Origin: Aulostomus chinensis
Taxonomy: Eukaryota; Chordata; Actinopteri; Syngnathiformes; Aulostomidae
Assembly: GCA_037954235.1 (NCBI GenBank)
Contig: JBBMOA010000021.1
Location: 3,557,001 to 3,621,000, forward strand
Reading direction: 5' to 3'
Length of the DNA stretch: 64,000 nucleotides
Part shown: in pieces, positions 39,047-51,340 of the stretch
How positions within the stretch are numbered: position 1 is the stretch's first letter
Layout of the letters: each line of letters opens with the position of its first letter
Position numbers and translations under genes: made by a program
Notes under the pieces: generated by a model
Seen by the model: the letters and a program-made list of their open reading frames with translations, nothing else
What the model was told of the DNA's origin: nothing
Databases searched by the model: none

Positions 39047-42000
39047 GAGGTTCATATCGAGACAATAACCTCGTGCGCTTGCCAGGAAACAATTAGGACA
39101 CCAGATGTAGTCGATGTGTGATTTCCACTATCACACACACACGCACACACGCACCAAAAAATATTTGTGGTTATTAGTGTCATGGCAACACTGGAAAGCC
39201 CCGCTCCAAAGACTGCGTTTCCTGAGTGACTCTGTTCTGGATGAGGATTTTGGACTAAAACAACATGACACCGTTTCCTCCAGCGCGACCGCTGTCTCCC
39301 TCTGACTGTATCCTCCTACTGAGCCAGGAGAGGAGCTCTCCAGCGTCACAGGCTTCACGCTGACACGGAGCAGACTTGAAACATGAATGCCATCGACTGT
39401 CTTCAGGTTCACCGGCGAGCTGGCGAGCGGCGTCCCTGTTGAACGACAACGAACAGGCCGGTTTGCAGTTCCAGCACCTGCTGCGCGACTGCGGTGGAAC
39501 CTACGGAACATGTTTCTGCCGGATTTCCGCGTTTGCGTGTAAATAAACTGATTAATCTGCAGCATCAGCATTTTCTGTCTCAGTCAGACCCAAACATTTT
39601 AATGTAAATAAAGTCCAGATTTGATGTTGGCCTTTTCTAACTTTTCTAGATGATTTCAATAAATTCTTTCATTTAATTCATAACTGGTGGTAAGAAATAA
39701 TAAAGAATCCTCAGTACAACAGGAAGAAGAGGAGGAGTTAAAAAAAACCGGCAACAGAGGAAAAAGATGTTGGACGATTGGAAGAAATTAGCATTCAGAC
39801 AGCCTGAGGATGTGCTAATCCTGGTAGTTAGTTAGCTAGCGGGTGTTGCTATGGAAACCTGATCCTGAAGATGATTTAAGGGGAAAGAAAAGTTTTAAAA
39901 TAATGGAGAAAAAAAAAAGAGTGCAGCGAGTTTGTGCCTCGACTCAGCGAACCTGGAGTCACAGCACGAAGCGGCGGTGAGTCATTGCGATCTGATCCGT
40001 ACTGTAACGAGCAGGGTTGTCGTTGCTCGTCAGGAAGTGTTCTTCTCACTATACGATCCACGGGAGAACTGTGTCATGTTCCACTGTTCTCACACTTGTC
40101 TTCCGCAGCAACGCGGGCTGGGTTCCTTGAGGAGATCAAGGAGGAACTCCTCAGCAAAGGCAGAGTTTATTTTGCCCCGGAGGACAAATGCGAGGGCAAC
40201 GCCAGTGCAATGAGAGACACGGGAGCCGGCGATCAGAGGCTCTGAGAGGACGCGGCGAGGATGAGGAGGGGAAGGTGGAGGAAGCGCGGAACGAATTGTT
40301 GGATGCAACTTGTAACGAATCTCAGACTGCAGATTGGAACGGTTTGGTTTTGTAACGCTGGCCTTCGCTGCTCTGAGGCTTTGACCTGCGATCATCAGGA
40401 CGAAGCAGATTCACTTTCCTCTGGGCCTTTAGCACCCCACAGAAACCTGACTCACATCTGGCTTTTGTCTGTGGAGGAAACAATCAGCATTCATTCAAGC
40501 AGCTCAGCAGTAGGCGAGGAGGTCAGGACCCCCACAGACGCCCCCCCCCGGTCATGATGCCGGCCCTAAAACCCAGCAAACACACCTGTTACCTGCCCAG
40601 CATGAAGCCGCAGCTGAAAATAGCGCAGGGTTGAGCTAATGATGCAAGCTAACTAGCTGCTAGTCATATTAGCATGAATGCAGCCTCATAAGTTTTAAAA
40701 ATGGATGAAGAGCCTCAGACAGAGATTTTGGCTCTGACTGAACCTTCATAACCTTCAGGGTTATGGATGCAGAGCGAGACGACCACCACCCCAACAGAAC
40801 CTCTAGAATACTTTCACTTCCCTCAGTACTGCACAAAAATACTACCTTTGGGCCACTTGAGTATTTCCGTGTTCTTCCCTCTGCGCTGCTTTTATCTGAC
40901 AGCGACATTTTTGGTTTTAATTTACAGCGCGCGAGATGAAACGGCTGGCTTCCAAACTCTTCTGGCTTCTGATGTTGCAGCGTGTAGTCAAGGTCGCACT
41001 TCCTCCTCTTCTTCTTCTTCAAAAAAAGAGAAACTTCTCTGATTTTTCTCCTCTCTTAACTTTCTCACATGGTTTTATTTAAATGTTCGAATGAAAAGTC
41101 AACAAAAAAATACTCATTCAGAAAACCGAAAACAGATTTCTGTGTCCGAACTCTCGTTTTTTCCTGTCTTTTACTCTCCCATGAATCAACTCCCACCTCC
41201 GCCTCGTATTTGTAAGTGTTTCAAACCAACTCCACCTGCAGCAGCTGCCAGTCACATGCTGTTCACGCGCTGAGGCTTCACGAGTCGTGACCTCATGATG
41301 TCACAGCGACTGCGAAGTGATGTTTTCATTCAGCTTCTTCAGTAAAACCTTCACTCTCCCCTGATTTTGCTGTTAGCTTCAACTTTTTTCTAATTTGTGG
41401 CATCAAACGCTTCGATGGTAAACAGCACTACAGCATCTCTCTCTCTCTCGCTCGTTGTTTCCTGTTTTATTTTGAAACTCCTCTGTTTGATGTGTTTTGT
41501 TTGGTCTTCCCGCTCCCGCTGATTAGCTGCTCCGCCCTGATGTCGTTTACCCGGCTCCTCTGTGGACACGCAGCTCTGGCTGTTGTCTCCTCAGGTGATG
41601 GGGATGATGAGGGTTTGTGCGCGGAGCCTCCTCCTCCTCCTCCTCCTCCTCCCCCTCCTCCTCCCCCTCCCTTGTGCTCTGCCTTTGTTATTTCCTGCTG
41701 GATTTGTTTGCCTTCACTGCTGGACTCCCTGGTTTTATGGGTTTATGGCCTCCTGTTGGCTTCTCTCTCTCTCTCTGGCCTTTACAGTATTTACGCTTAA
41801 TTCATCGTGTTCACATTTAATTGTCAACTTTGGGAGCGTGAACAGGCACATTTCCGTGAAGTGGTTTGGAAGGAATAAACTACTCAATTATAGCAGTAGA
41901 AGAAGAAGAGGTGGTCTTGGCCGTCTCCTCGTAAACAAAGGCGTCATTTTAGAAGTAGTTTGTTTCCTTTGGTGCCAGTCGGTATCGGCTGATGATGTCT

Positions 42001-43990
42001 GGAGCGAAAGTTTGGGAGTATCCAGGCTGCAAAACCTGCTTTAAATATTGGTTCCAGCAGAGCTTATCTGACGTGTCCAGTTTACTCTTTTGAAAAAGGC
42101 AACAACTTCAAAAAAGTTTCTTTTGTTTAGTTAATTTTTTTTTAAAGTTTTCCGGTCGTTTCCATCACCTTTTTCTGATGTAACTCTTCAAAATGTGCAT
42201 TAAAATATGCTGACGGAAGCTCGACTGTTACCATGTAGTTCATGCAGTACTCTGTAAAGTACTCCGTTAAGCACTGATAGTGAAAGTACTGCCCTGTCTA
42301 AGAGCAACGCCGGGCCCGGAGGAGGACTTTCCTCCGCCGCCTGGCCTCCCTTGATGGATCTTTTTAAAAGAGGCGTTTGTCCAGAGTTCCAACGGCGCCG
42401 GCGTCTGACAGGAAGTGCGTGTCAGGAAGCCGCAACAGTACGAACGCCAAATATCAGACACACGATAATCTTCATCAGAGATAAGAAGCATTGAGCATTG
42501 CGTTGCTAGTAAAAGCCACTCTCTGTTTCTACGTTTAAAAGAGTAAATTTGTGTAGAATTTATTCCAAAAAAAGTTATTCTCCTCAAACCTTCATGTGGA
42601 ACGTTCCATTAGAACGTCTCTGATTCTCAACGTACACGAAGCTGCCTTGGAAGCTCTTCTTAGTGAAAATTCCACGTGTGACGTGGTGCTCATGAACGCA
42701 TCTTCAGCTCCTTTCCAATTTGGCTTCCAGCAGTTGATCACCCGGCTGTGACCCAAGCCATCCCGTTGGATGGAAGTTTTCACGTAAAGACTCAAGGAAC
42801 CTGAGAGGACTCTTGAAAAAGGTGCAACGCAAACAAGAGAAAAAGAAGAAAATGTCAACTTTAGAGACGTGCGTCCGAAGAATGCCTAAAAGTTTAGTCC
42901 GTGTTTGCAAATAGGAATAAAACGCTGGCTTTCATGGCGACCACATCAGGGGAGGTACAAAAAAAAAACGATGCAAGCGATGACCTTTGGTCTTCTTGTG
43001 GGATCCAGACAGGCTGCGTTTGTGCCGAGACGACAAAGACGCAGAAGTTAACCAAACTGAAGTATTGTGCCACAAGCAGGCGGCAAATTAGTGGGTTCAC
43101 CTGATTTTCGAGGTGGAACCGGAAGCGATGGGGTTGGGGTTTTTTTTGGCCGGTGGAAAAAGCAGCTTAAGGAACAGTATCCCTCTGCAAGACTGAGCTT
43201 CTAATTCACCGACTGAAGTCATCGTGGCTCGAACTTTAAAATCCACCATGATGAGACGTGAGAAGAGCAACACGGGGGGGGGGGGGGTAGAATCCCCTGC
43301 TGACGTCATTGGGGATGAAGAGGACGTCTGATGGGGTGAGAGCACCCACACGTCCTCGTCACCAGAGAAGCGTCCGCGAGCCCCCGCAGGTCTCCTGGCG
43401 CACTCCATTTAAATTGACTAAGCGTGCGATTGAGCCCGTGAGATGGCGGTGATCTGAGGCGAGAGTTGCGCTCTCTTCCGTGCTGATGTCATTCACAGAG
43501 AAATATCCTGTATATGAACTTTTAATAGGTTCATCTGATGGAGGGAACACATGTCCAGGAAGAGAAAATCGGCCTCGGGGAGCTAATGGCATCAGCAGCC
43601 ACACCAGGCACAGGCAGCGACTTCTCATATCAAATTCAGAGTCGCTAGAAGTCCATTTCTGCATGATGTGCATGTGCGCGCGGGTCTTTTAGCATTCCCG
43701 CTTGTGCATCCTGGGGTTTGACAATAAATACCGCCAGTATTTAGGTTTGCGTTTTCACAGCAGTTTTGATTTTTACATCAATTTGTAGTTTTTGAGCAAA
43801 CCTGGTAGGATACCAGGCTGAAACGTTGAGTTTTTAGCTCAGTGACTGTATTTGCACGCTGTTGTAACTGCTGTGTTTAACGCAATATCGTGTTTTCATT
43901 GTCATTTGTATCGTTGTCGTTAAATAAAAACACACCAAAAAAACCCAACTCGCTCTAAACTGTTTTTTTTTTTTTTTAGGGAACTCAGAA
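34166..43990. other. Intergenic, no gene recognised
   Basis: It contains three CTCF-like motifs (36927, 37764, 38452), a (CA)n array at 39009-39042, a CCT-rich strip at 41625-41675 and several short open frames behind acceptor-like tracts (36412, 40109) that have no recognisable domains. Poly-purine and poly-pyrimidine runs are frequent. Confidence 0.5.
39009..39042. repeat. (CA)17 microsatellite
   Basis: An uninterrupted CA array followed by GCAGAGG. Confidence 0.95.
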
Positions 43991-44004
43991 TTCATCCATC
44001 CTCT

Positions 44005-44441
44005 CCAGAGTCAGACAAGAAGATGGAGACCCTTCTCGCCTCAACACAAAAGGACCAACTGAATGCTAGTTAGCTTAGCACAGTGAATGGTAGTGGATGG
44101 GCAGGGTAGCATACCCCATTTTCAGGAATTTGATTCATTTACATCTGATATTCCTGGTACTCTCTTATAAGCTACTTTTGTAGTCATCAGCAAGTGTCTT
44201 TTTTGGGGGGCGAGGGGGGGGGCTAAAACTACAATCGGGCTTCTGAGGTGCTAAACGAGTTCCCTCCGCCTGACAGAAAAGTAGTTCCAACTGTGTCTGA
44301 TCCTAGAGTTTTATTGATGGGGGAGAGTGTATCTACAGTGTATATCGATAGGGTTGCTAACACTTCCCATCCGCTACCATTCATAGCGCTAAGCTAACGC
44401 TCAGCAATCCAGGACGAGAAGATCTTCTTGTCTGGCTCTGG
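44005..44441. mobile_element. Foldback element, family B, copy 2
   Basis: The left arm (44005-44115) has CCAGAGTCAGACAAGAAGAT and CTAGTTAGCTTAGCACAGTG. The right arm (44354-44441) has TTGCTAACACTTCCCATCCG and ends CTTCTTGTCTGGCTCTGG, the reverse complement of the left tip. Both arms match the copy at 19857-20345, so the element is a dispersed family. Confidence 0.7.
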
Positions 44442-44865
44442 TAATGGCGTGTTCCTTTCAACATGTGGATTTGAGCCGGGAAACTAACCCAAGAGTCAAT
44501 GCAGCGTTGTTGCTGCAATAATAACTCAGGGGGAACATCAGTTCAAGGCCTTCAAAAATAGCAAAGCAGTCGAGAGAGCAAACGAGTCCAAAATTGTATT
44601 AAACTGCACTACACAAAAAGTTTGTCAAACAACAAAAACACATGCGAGACTGTCCATATTTCTTATTTTTGGCTTGTACTCGAACGCTTTTGCCAACCAT
44701 CTTGCATTTATATAAACAGAATATTGCGTGTGTGTGTGTGTGTGTGTGTCTCAGTCTCAGCATGTTAATATTTCATTTGGGTCACTCCATCTTTCAACCA
44801 ATCAGTGAAAATCTTGAATCTGTCTACTACTGCTCATCATTCATCAGGTGGCATTTGGCCAGCAG

Positions 44866-44868
<3 letters not shown>

Positions 44869-44925
<57 letters not shown>
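44869..44925. repeat. (CA)28 microsatellite
   Basis: A pure CA array of about 57 bp. A shorter GT array lies at about 44728-44749. Confidence 0.95.
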
Positions 44926-44928
<3 letters not shown>

Positions 44929-45065
44929 TCCCTGTGGGAAAGACTGGGGGCTTTAGAAGATAGGTGGGCTCTTTCATGACCTGTAAACGATATCTGCAGA
45001 ACCTGAAACCACACACGACATTCAATACGGAGCCCTGGAGAGAGAAAAAAAACATTTAAAAAACA

Positions 45066-45275
45066 ACTAAATTGAGGGAACAAGTTGTGGCTTGTGGCCT
45101 TGAATGTATTAATTTGAGGGAACAAGTTACATCTAGTGACCTCAAAATAACTAAATAGTGGGAACGAGTTCATAGCTCGTCTCAAAGTGACAAAATCGAT
45201 GGACCAGATTACTTCTCATGGCCACAAATGAATTAAATTAGGAGAAATAGTTAAATGTCATGGCTTCACAAAAGC
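45066..45275. repeat. Degenerate minisatellite, about 40-bp unit
   Basis: The unit AATTGAGGGAACAAGTT followed by a variable GTGGC/GTGAC segment occurs about five times with substitutions (TGAGGGAACAAGTTGTGG, TGAGGGAACAAGTTACAT, AGTGGGAACGAGTTCATA, GATGGACCAGATTACTTC, TAGGAGAAATAGTTAAAT). Related units occur at 57135-57330 and 56720-56800. Confidence 0.75.
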
Positions 45276-47495
45276 TGATTGGTGGACTTGACACCGTGGC
45301 TTTCAACAAGAGATTTTTCTCTCTATATCTGACACTTTTCCCTCTCTGACCAGTCCAGGCTCTGGAATGTGGGAACTATCAGCTGCTCTACACATATACA
45401 TCCCCTCAGATTGAGAGAGACGATAGCAAAGCTGCCTGACATCATTTTTGATCAAGATTAAATGAGGGATCTCTTCCTCGGCATAAAACACTACGTGCCA
45501 GATATGATCAGATGAGAAGTCACCATCACCGCCGCCTCCCCGGTTTAGGAACTGTCTGGACGGCAGCCAGCTGCTTCATTGGCTTCTCTGAAAATTCTGC
45601 CAGCTCTGCACACTGAATTCCTTCCCTTGTGCTCCTGGCGGGCTTTCAGCTCCATTCATTTGAAGCTTATGTAAGTTAAGAGCGCTCCGGACCTGGCAGC
45701 GCGTCCTACCTCCCTGACCTGACCATGAACAACAAGAAAGCCATCAGAAATTTCAGAAAAAAAGAAGAGAAATAAGAAATAGCACTTCCTCTCCTGTTTG
45801 AGAAAGTTTCACAGTCATGATCCCCACATGGAAATTAGGAGGAAGTGGGTCAGCTGATATGAGGAGTCGCAGGATGTAAACGGCTCCAACGCTCCAACTA
45901 ATGGGCTTCCTCGTTCTATTCATTAGCATTTTACCCCCCCCCACACACACACACACTCCTCCAACTGTCGTCTGCTTTATAAACGCGTGAAATTGAAGAA
46001 AGTCGATCCTAAATATGGCGAAAGGTAATAAAGGTGACGGATGAGAGTTTCACCCTGAACGAGTCACGTCGGAACCAAAATACACGTTAAAATGATACAT
46101 CACCACAAAATTATATATGTATACGTATATATATATGTATATATATATATATATATGTATACATATATATATGTATACATATATATTTATCAGTGATATG
46201 CTGCTAAATTAACTGAGTTCAAGTGTTTTTTTTAACTCCTATATGAATTTGTAGTGACTTGAGAATTCAATGATCGTCAAACTTGTTGGAAGCTAATGGA
46301 GATCGAAGGTTTACAACAGCAAGGAAACGGTTTGTTACGCTAGAAAGTATCTCAACAAAGTTTTGCATCAGTGTACGTTATTCAGAATCTTTTTTTTTTT
46401 TTTACGACATTACTAATAACTGGTATTGGCATTTAATTATTATGGCATTAATCTTTCGTCTCAGTTAGCTTCCTGCATCATGTGGTTAGCATTTTCTGAA
46501 TTTTGGATTTCGTAAGAAGGGGGGGGGGGTTCTTTATGAATTTAAGACATTTAACAGAGAATATATGATTAGAAATTATCCTTTTTTGGGGGGATGGAAT
46601 ACCACTGTAAGTTGACGATAATATCTGAAATCTCTTTATCTCTTGCTCAGTGTCAGTTGGAACTGGCTCCGCCTCTTCCATGACCCTAAGTCATGCGGCG
46701 AATGGATGAATGGACGCTTCCTTAAAAGGTACCAGCCGGCCCACAGGATGAATGCTTTATCTGTTTCCTACATTTTGCAGTGATTGTCCTGCCAGCCTCT
46801 GACTCAGTGTGGGGCTGCTAAGAGAGTAAACAGGAACAAACAAACGTAATGAAAGAAAGGCTGCAGCTTAGTCCCAAGCTAAGCTAACCCTTGCGAGCAA
46901 TGGTTTGATTCACTTGCTGTTGCCACCTGATTTGAATGACTCAGTAAAATAATCTGGTCCATCATCAGTACTCACAACCAATAAAAAAAAAGAAAAAGAA
47001 AAGAGAGAGCACTTTCTGCAAAACAAATATCTACAAAATCTGGAGGATTCATAAGTCAAGCGGTCCGGACTGATTGGGCGTGCCCCTGTAGTTTTGGATG
47101 GCGTCTGTAAAGGCCCCAGCCACACGGGTGATGAGCTGATGACATGAAAGTCCTAAAAATCCCCATTGGAAACGGAGAGCTCTGGGCTTTTTGTTCACAT
47201 GGATGAATTGTGTTATAAAAATCAGACATAGTAGCGTTAAACATGAAACAGAAATTATGGAACAGCATAATGGGGCCTCTTCAAGTTTTACTCGTTCAAT
47301 AAATCAAGTTTTCCACCACAAGACTTTACCACAAATCTTCCTTTGCAAACCACACGTTTCTCATTTCAAATGTTCTTTTGAAAGGCTGTTGAACTGGCCT
47401 CCCTCATGTTTTTTCCCCTCTTTATGCCACTCATTATGTGATTATTGAAAAAGAGGTGTTGATCGTGTGTAGATAGTGTGTAGCTATACCCAACG
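45276..47495. other. Intergenic, with microsatellite and repeat fragments
   Basis: A unique motif-rich block lies at 45340-45730. A (TA)n-rich array with GTATAC variants occupies 46116-46190. A short family A-like fragment (GGAAGCTAATGGAGATCGAA) lies at 46288. A poly-G run is at 46519-46529. No gene is recognised. Confidence 0.5.
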
Positions 47496-47499
47496 ATGA

Positions 47500-48060
47500 C
47501 TTGTGCTGAGCTGAAGCCTTGAAAAGTTTGAAGCTTTAGCTTGGAGCTAACGGTCAACAACAGTGACGGCAGCAAACAAAAGGAAAACAAACCCCCGAAA
47601 ACATCCATTCAGAAACTCTTGAGTACATCATCCAGTATCATCCATGTGTTCCTGACTTGAGCCAAAAACTAACAAATTGAAATCCTCCCTGTTCGGTGGA
47701 CGTGCGTTCAACTGAATGCGCCTGCTGGTTGGGCTGAATATTGAGACCTGTTATAGTTTGTTTTTAGCCTAAATCAGCATACATCTCGATAAAGATGACA
47801 TTAAGAGTACCAGATAATGATCTTGAGGGTTTGTAAATGGTTACTTTTGGACGTTTTTACTGTTGTTTTGTTGCTGTCGTGGTTCCCAACCGTTAGCTTC
47901 AAGCTAAATATAAATGCCAGGCTCTTGCTGCTCTCTAAAATAACAAAGAAGTCATACAGGAGGGGAAAATAATCTTTATGAGCTCAATACACCTATTTGT
48001 GAGTACTTGAAAGATAAAACATACTTGTTGGGTAAAATATTGCTTTAATGTAGTCGTCAA
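47500..48060. mobile_element. Foldback element, family A, copy 3 (both arms)
   Basis: The left arm (about 47525-47640) has TTAGCTTGGAGCTAACGGTC and AACAACAGTGACGGCAGCAA. The right arm (about 47820-48060) has TACTGTTGTTTTGTTGCTGTCG, AACCGTTAGCTTCAAGCTAA, GAAGTCATACAGGAGGGGAA, TATTTGTGAGTACTTGA and TATTGCTTTAATG. The arms are imperfect inverted repeats and the centre has no coding sequence. This copy shows the palindromic layout best. Confidence 0.65.
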
Positions 48061-49905
48061 AGCCCACATGTGCTTTTGGTGTTTCCACCCACGTTCAAAT
48101 GGAGGGACCACCTGTGCCGTCCCACTCTGTCCCATACCACTGCCTGCTTTTCCTGCTGCTGTTTCCTCTCAGAGGTGGAAGGGGGGAAAAAATGGTTCCA
48201 TAAACTCACGAGTCCATTTAGAAAAAAAAAAACAGGTTGATAACTGCAGTCGAGCTTCCCATGAGACCAAATTACCCCAACAATGGAGTCGGGAAGCCTT
48301 GAGTCACTGCTGAATTAGCTGCAGCTTAGCTGTTGTTTTTACTGCTGAGTTTCAGTTTTTACTTTTTTTAATTTGGCTTCAGTTTGGGTTTTTGTATTAA
48401 CCTTATCTTTTCCTGAGTGAATATTCCCATCGCCGTCACTGTGTTCTCGTTACTTCCTGTCTTATTTTGAAATGTACTTTCCTCTTCTTTTTTTTTAAAC
48501 TCGCTGTTTTTTTCCATTTCCCTCCTTTTTTGAGCTCACCTGTGCCTTGTTAGTTAATCAGCCTTGTTCCTCTGCCTGCAGCTCAGCTTTTTGTAAGCTT
48601 TTTTCCCCAGTGTTTTGTTTTGAAAGTGTTTTGTAATTTTGGATCATTATTTAAACTACAATCCTGCATGTGTGTCCACCTGCCCTGCCCAGCTACCACC
48701 AAACCCTGCCCTTAAAATTTTAGATACATGATGAGATACTCTCCCAATGGTGAACAAAGACTTTTGATTTTAGGCAAAGGTTCTGTTAGATTGTCTGCTT
48801 GAAGTCTTAAAATCCTTCCTTACGTGACATAAAAACATGAGTAGTTCTTTGTATGTCAAATCAAAGCATCAATGTGAGTGTACAACTTAAAATTACAGCA
48901 GTTGGAGAATCTGATAGTTTCTGTGGCTGCTGTTTTCCAACAATTTTAATTCCAACCACACCACTGGGTCGGTTCTAAGCCTTTTTTGTTGTTGTTGTTG
49001 TTGTTGCTTTGACTCTGTTAAATTCGCTTTAATCCGTAAACAATGAAAACACAACTGTTCACGCTGAGGCAGCAAGCTTTTTTCACGCTTTCAAATCCTG
49101 ACGACTAATTCTTCGCATCTCTGAGAATTGGATTAACAACACAAAAGGTGTCAGAATCCTCCTCTTCATCCTCGTCTTCAGCTGGATGACATTATTTCCG
49201 CTGAGTTCCTCCATGTTTGGATGTGATGGGATCGTCTAGACATGGGAATCCATTTTAGTGTCACTCATCTGGGGCTGGAAGCTGGCTCCAGGCTCCTGTC
49301 CTGTTGAGGATTCGGCTCAATCAAATCCACAAATATTGTTATTGTTAAGAACAATAGGATGAGTTCTGGGTCCCTTTGTGTATTTATTGTTTTTTTAGTT
49401 ATAGATTTTGGTGATTGTTCAGCTGGGGAAGTAGTCAGCGTCTCATAACGTAAACGGTGCAAGAGTGCTCGCCTCTTAACCTACCACACCGGTTCTGTTC
49501 TGCTCGTTGTCTTTCATACCTTTGGCTCCAGCCTGTGTTGTAGAGAGCACCTGTAGTACCCTTGTACCAGAACCAGGCTGCAAGTTACTGCGTTGGACCA
49601 GGTTTTATGTTTACATCAATGCCGATCAGAGCCTGAACCAATAAATACCTGGATCCACTGCAGGATCATTTGATCCGGGATTGCCTGGTTCTATTAAAAC
49701 CTGATCCCATTGCAGACAAAAGCCAGATGTTTTTGACTGGTGGAAAACGGGCACATTGGCGCATTCCAGTTGGGAAATTCAACTGGAACCCACCTGAAGT
49801 CAAACGTCTTTCCTAGAAACACGGTGTTACCCAAAGTCACCCCGAGATCCCAAGTTTTAAAAAAATGGCTGCTCATTGCATTAATAACGTGAATGCTTTG
49901 AAACT
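48061..49905. other. Intergenic, nothing recognised
   Basis: Unique AT-rich sequence with T tracts (48363-48370, 48488-48497) and a GTT trinucleotide run (48987-49007). Every frame has frequent stops. Confidence 0.6.
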
Positions 49906-50238
49906 GGGTGTCACGGTGGTGCAGTGGTCAGCGCTGTCGCCTCACAGCAAGAGGGTTCCTGGTTCAAGTCCCGGCTGCAGCACGGGGTCTCCATGTTCTC
50001 CCTGTTCCTGCTGGGTTCTCTCTGGTACTCCAGCTTCCTCCACAGTCCAAAGACATCAAGAGGGGACCAGGTTAATCCAGACTCTAAATTGACCGTAGGC
50101 GTGGCTGGGAGAGCCAATGGTTGTCTGTCTCTATGTGTTGGCCCTGCCATGGACTGGTGACCTGTCCAGGGGGAAGGCTGCTGGGATAGGCTCCACCCCC
50201 ACCACCCTCAACAGGATAAGAGGGAGAGGATGGATGCT
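49906..50238 (+). mobile_element. tRNA-like SINE, + strand
   Basis: A tRNA-type promoter is visible: an A box TGGTGCAGTGG at 49917-49927 and a B box GGTTCAAGTCC at 49961-49971. The body has CTCCATGTTCTCCCTGTTCC, CACAGTCCAAAGACATCAAG and TCTAAATTGACCGTAGG. The 3' part has GACCTGTCCAGGG and TGGGATAGGCTCCA and ends AGGATAAG...GGATGGATGC. This consensus is abundant in teleost genomes (a Mermaid-type SINE; family name from memory). Confidence 0.85.
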
Positions 50239-50999
50239 TTGATACTTCACTGTGTCCCACTAACATCAGGTACTGATGACGTGTTGCTACAAAAAAACAC
50301 CACATCCAGAGTAATTAACCGGTACTGGGAATGGCTGAGGCCAACTGGAATGGGGTCAACTCTGGTGCAATGTCACTTCCAGTTCTGATCTCCAAGTTCC
50401 GAGGTAAAACGAGCGCAAAACATGTAAGATCTCCACGCTGCATCTGAAGTAACCTCGACTCAAGCCAGACTCTTCCTGCAGGTCCTTTGCCCCTCACTTT
50501 GCTGATTTGTTGCCTTTGAGTCGAGGCAGAGATAAACCTCTCCTTATGTCATCTGGCTTGTTTCCTCGGCCTTGACAGAGAGCTGTTTTCATTGGCTCCA
50601 TTTGTTCTCCTTGATGGGTGGAATCGGTGTCCCTCTCATGATGAAGGGAAAAGAAATTAGCGTGATCTGGAGGAAGAAGGGAGCGTGACTTCGAATCATA
50701 ACACGCGTCTCTGCTGCCTCGACAGAAAAAAAAGGTCCAATCTAAAAAGCTCACAAATCAAGAGTCCACATCAAAGCCCAGTGTAACACACACACACACA
50801 CACACACCAGCTCTTGTTTTTGTCTGCCAGAAGAGCGTCACCCCCCCACCCCCTTTGCAGGCCTTACACAAAAGTGTGTGCGTGTGTTTGTGTGTGCAGA
50901 ATCCCTGCTGTTCTCAACAAGCAGGCGTGTGTTTGTTCACAGCAGCAGCACCTTCTTAAAACCCTTAACACCTCCTCTGAGGAGACCCAGGCCATGGGG

Positions 51000-51000
<1 letters not shown>

Positions 51001-51067
<67 letters not shown>
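51001..51067. repeat. (CA)33 microsatellite
   Basis: The longest pure dinucleotide array in the window, about 67 bp. It faces a GT array of about 45 bp (51292-51336) 225 bp downstream. Confidence 0.95.
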
Positions 51068-51289
51068 AGATCTCAGTTTGAAACAATTAAATAGTACTCG
51101 ATATCAAATTCAATGATAGTCATACCTTTTAAATTAGCAAAGATAAAGGCTTTGCCAGAGGAATGCTGTCAGTCAGGAGAGGAGCGAGGCCTTAAGATGA
51201 CAGCTGGCACCGGCGGTGGCGTCTTACATACGACTGTATGAGCAGGAATTTATTATGTCTGTAAAGCTTGCATTCCTGTGCGACTGGGC

Positions 51290-51291
<2 letters not shown>

Positions 51292-51336
<45 letters not shown>
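51292..51336. repeat. (GT)22 microsatellite
   Basis: A pure GT array followed by GCGCGTGCA and a poly-G run. Confidence 0.95.

Positions 51337-51340
<4 letters not shown>

Noticed and set aside
39131..39571. 146-codon minus-strand frame
   Set aside because: It ends in a Val/Cys repeat translated from a CA array and has a low-complexity start. No family is recognised.
49917..49971. tRNA gene suggested by A and B boxes
   Set aside because: No cloverleaf or acceptor stem is present, and the sequence continues into a SINE body and tail.
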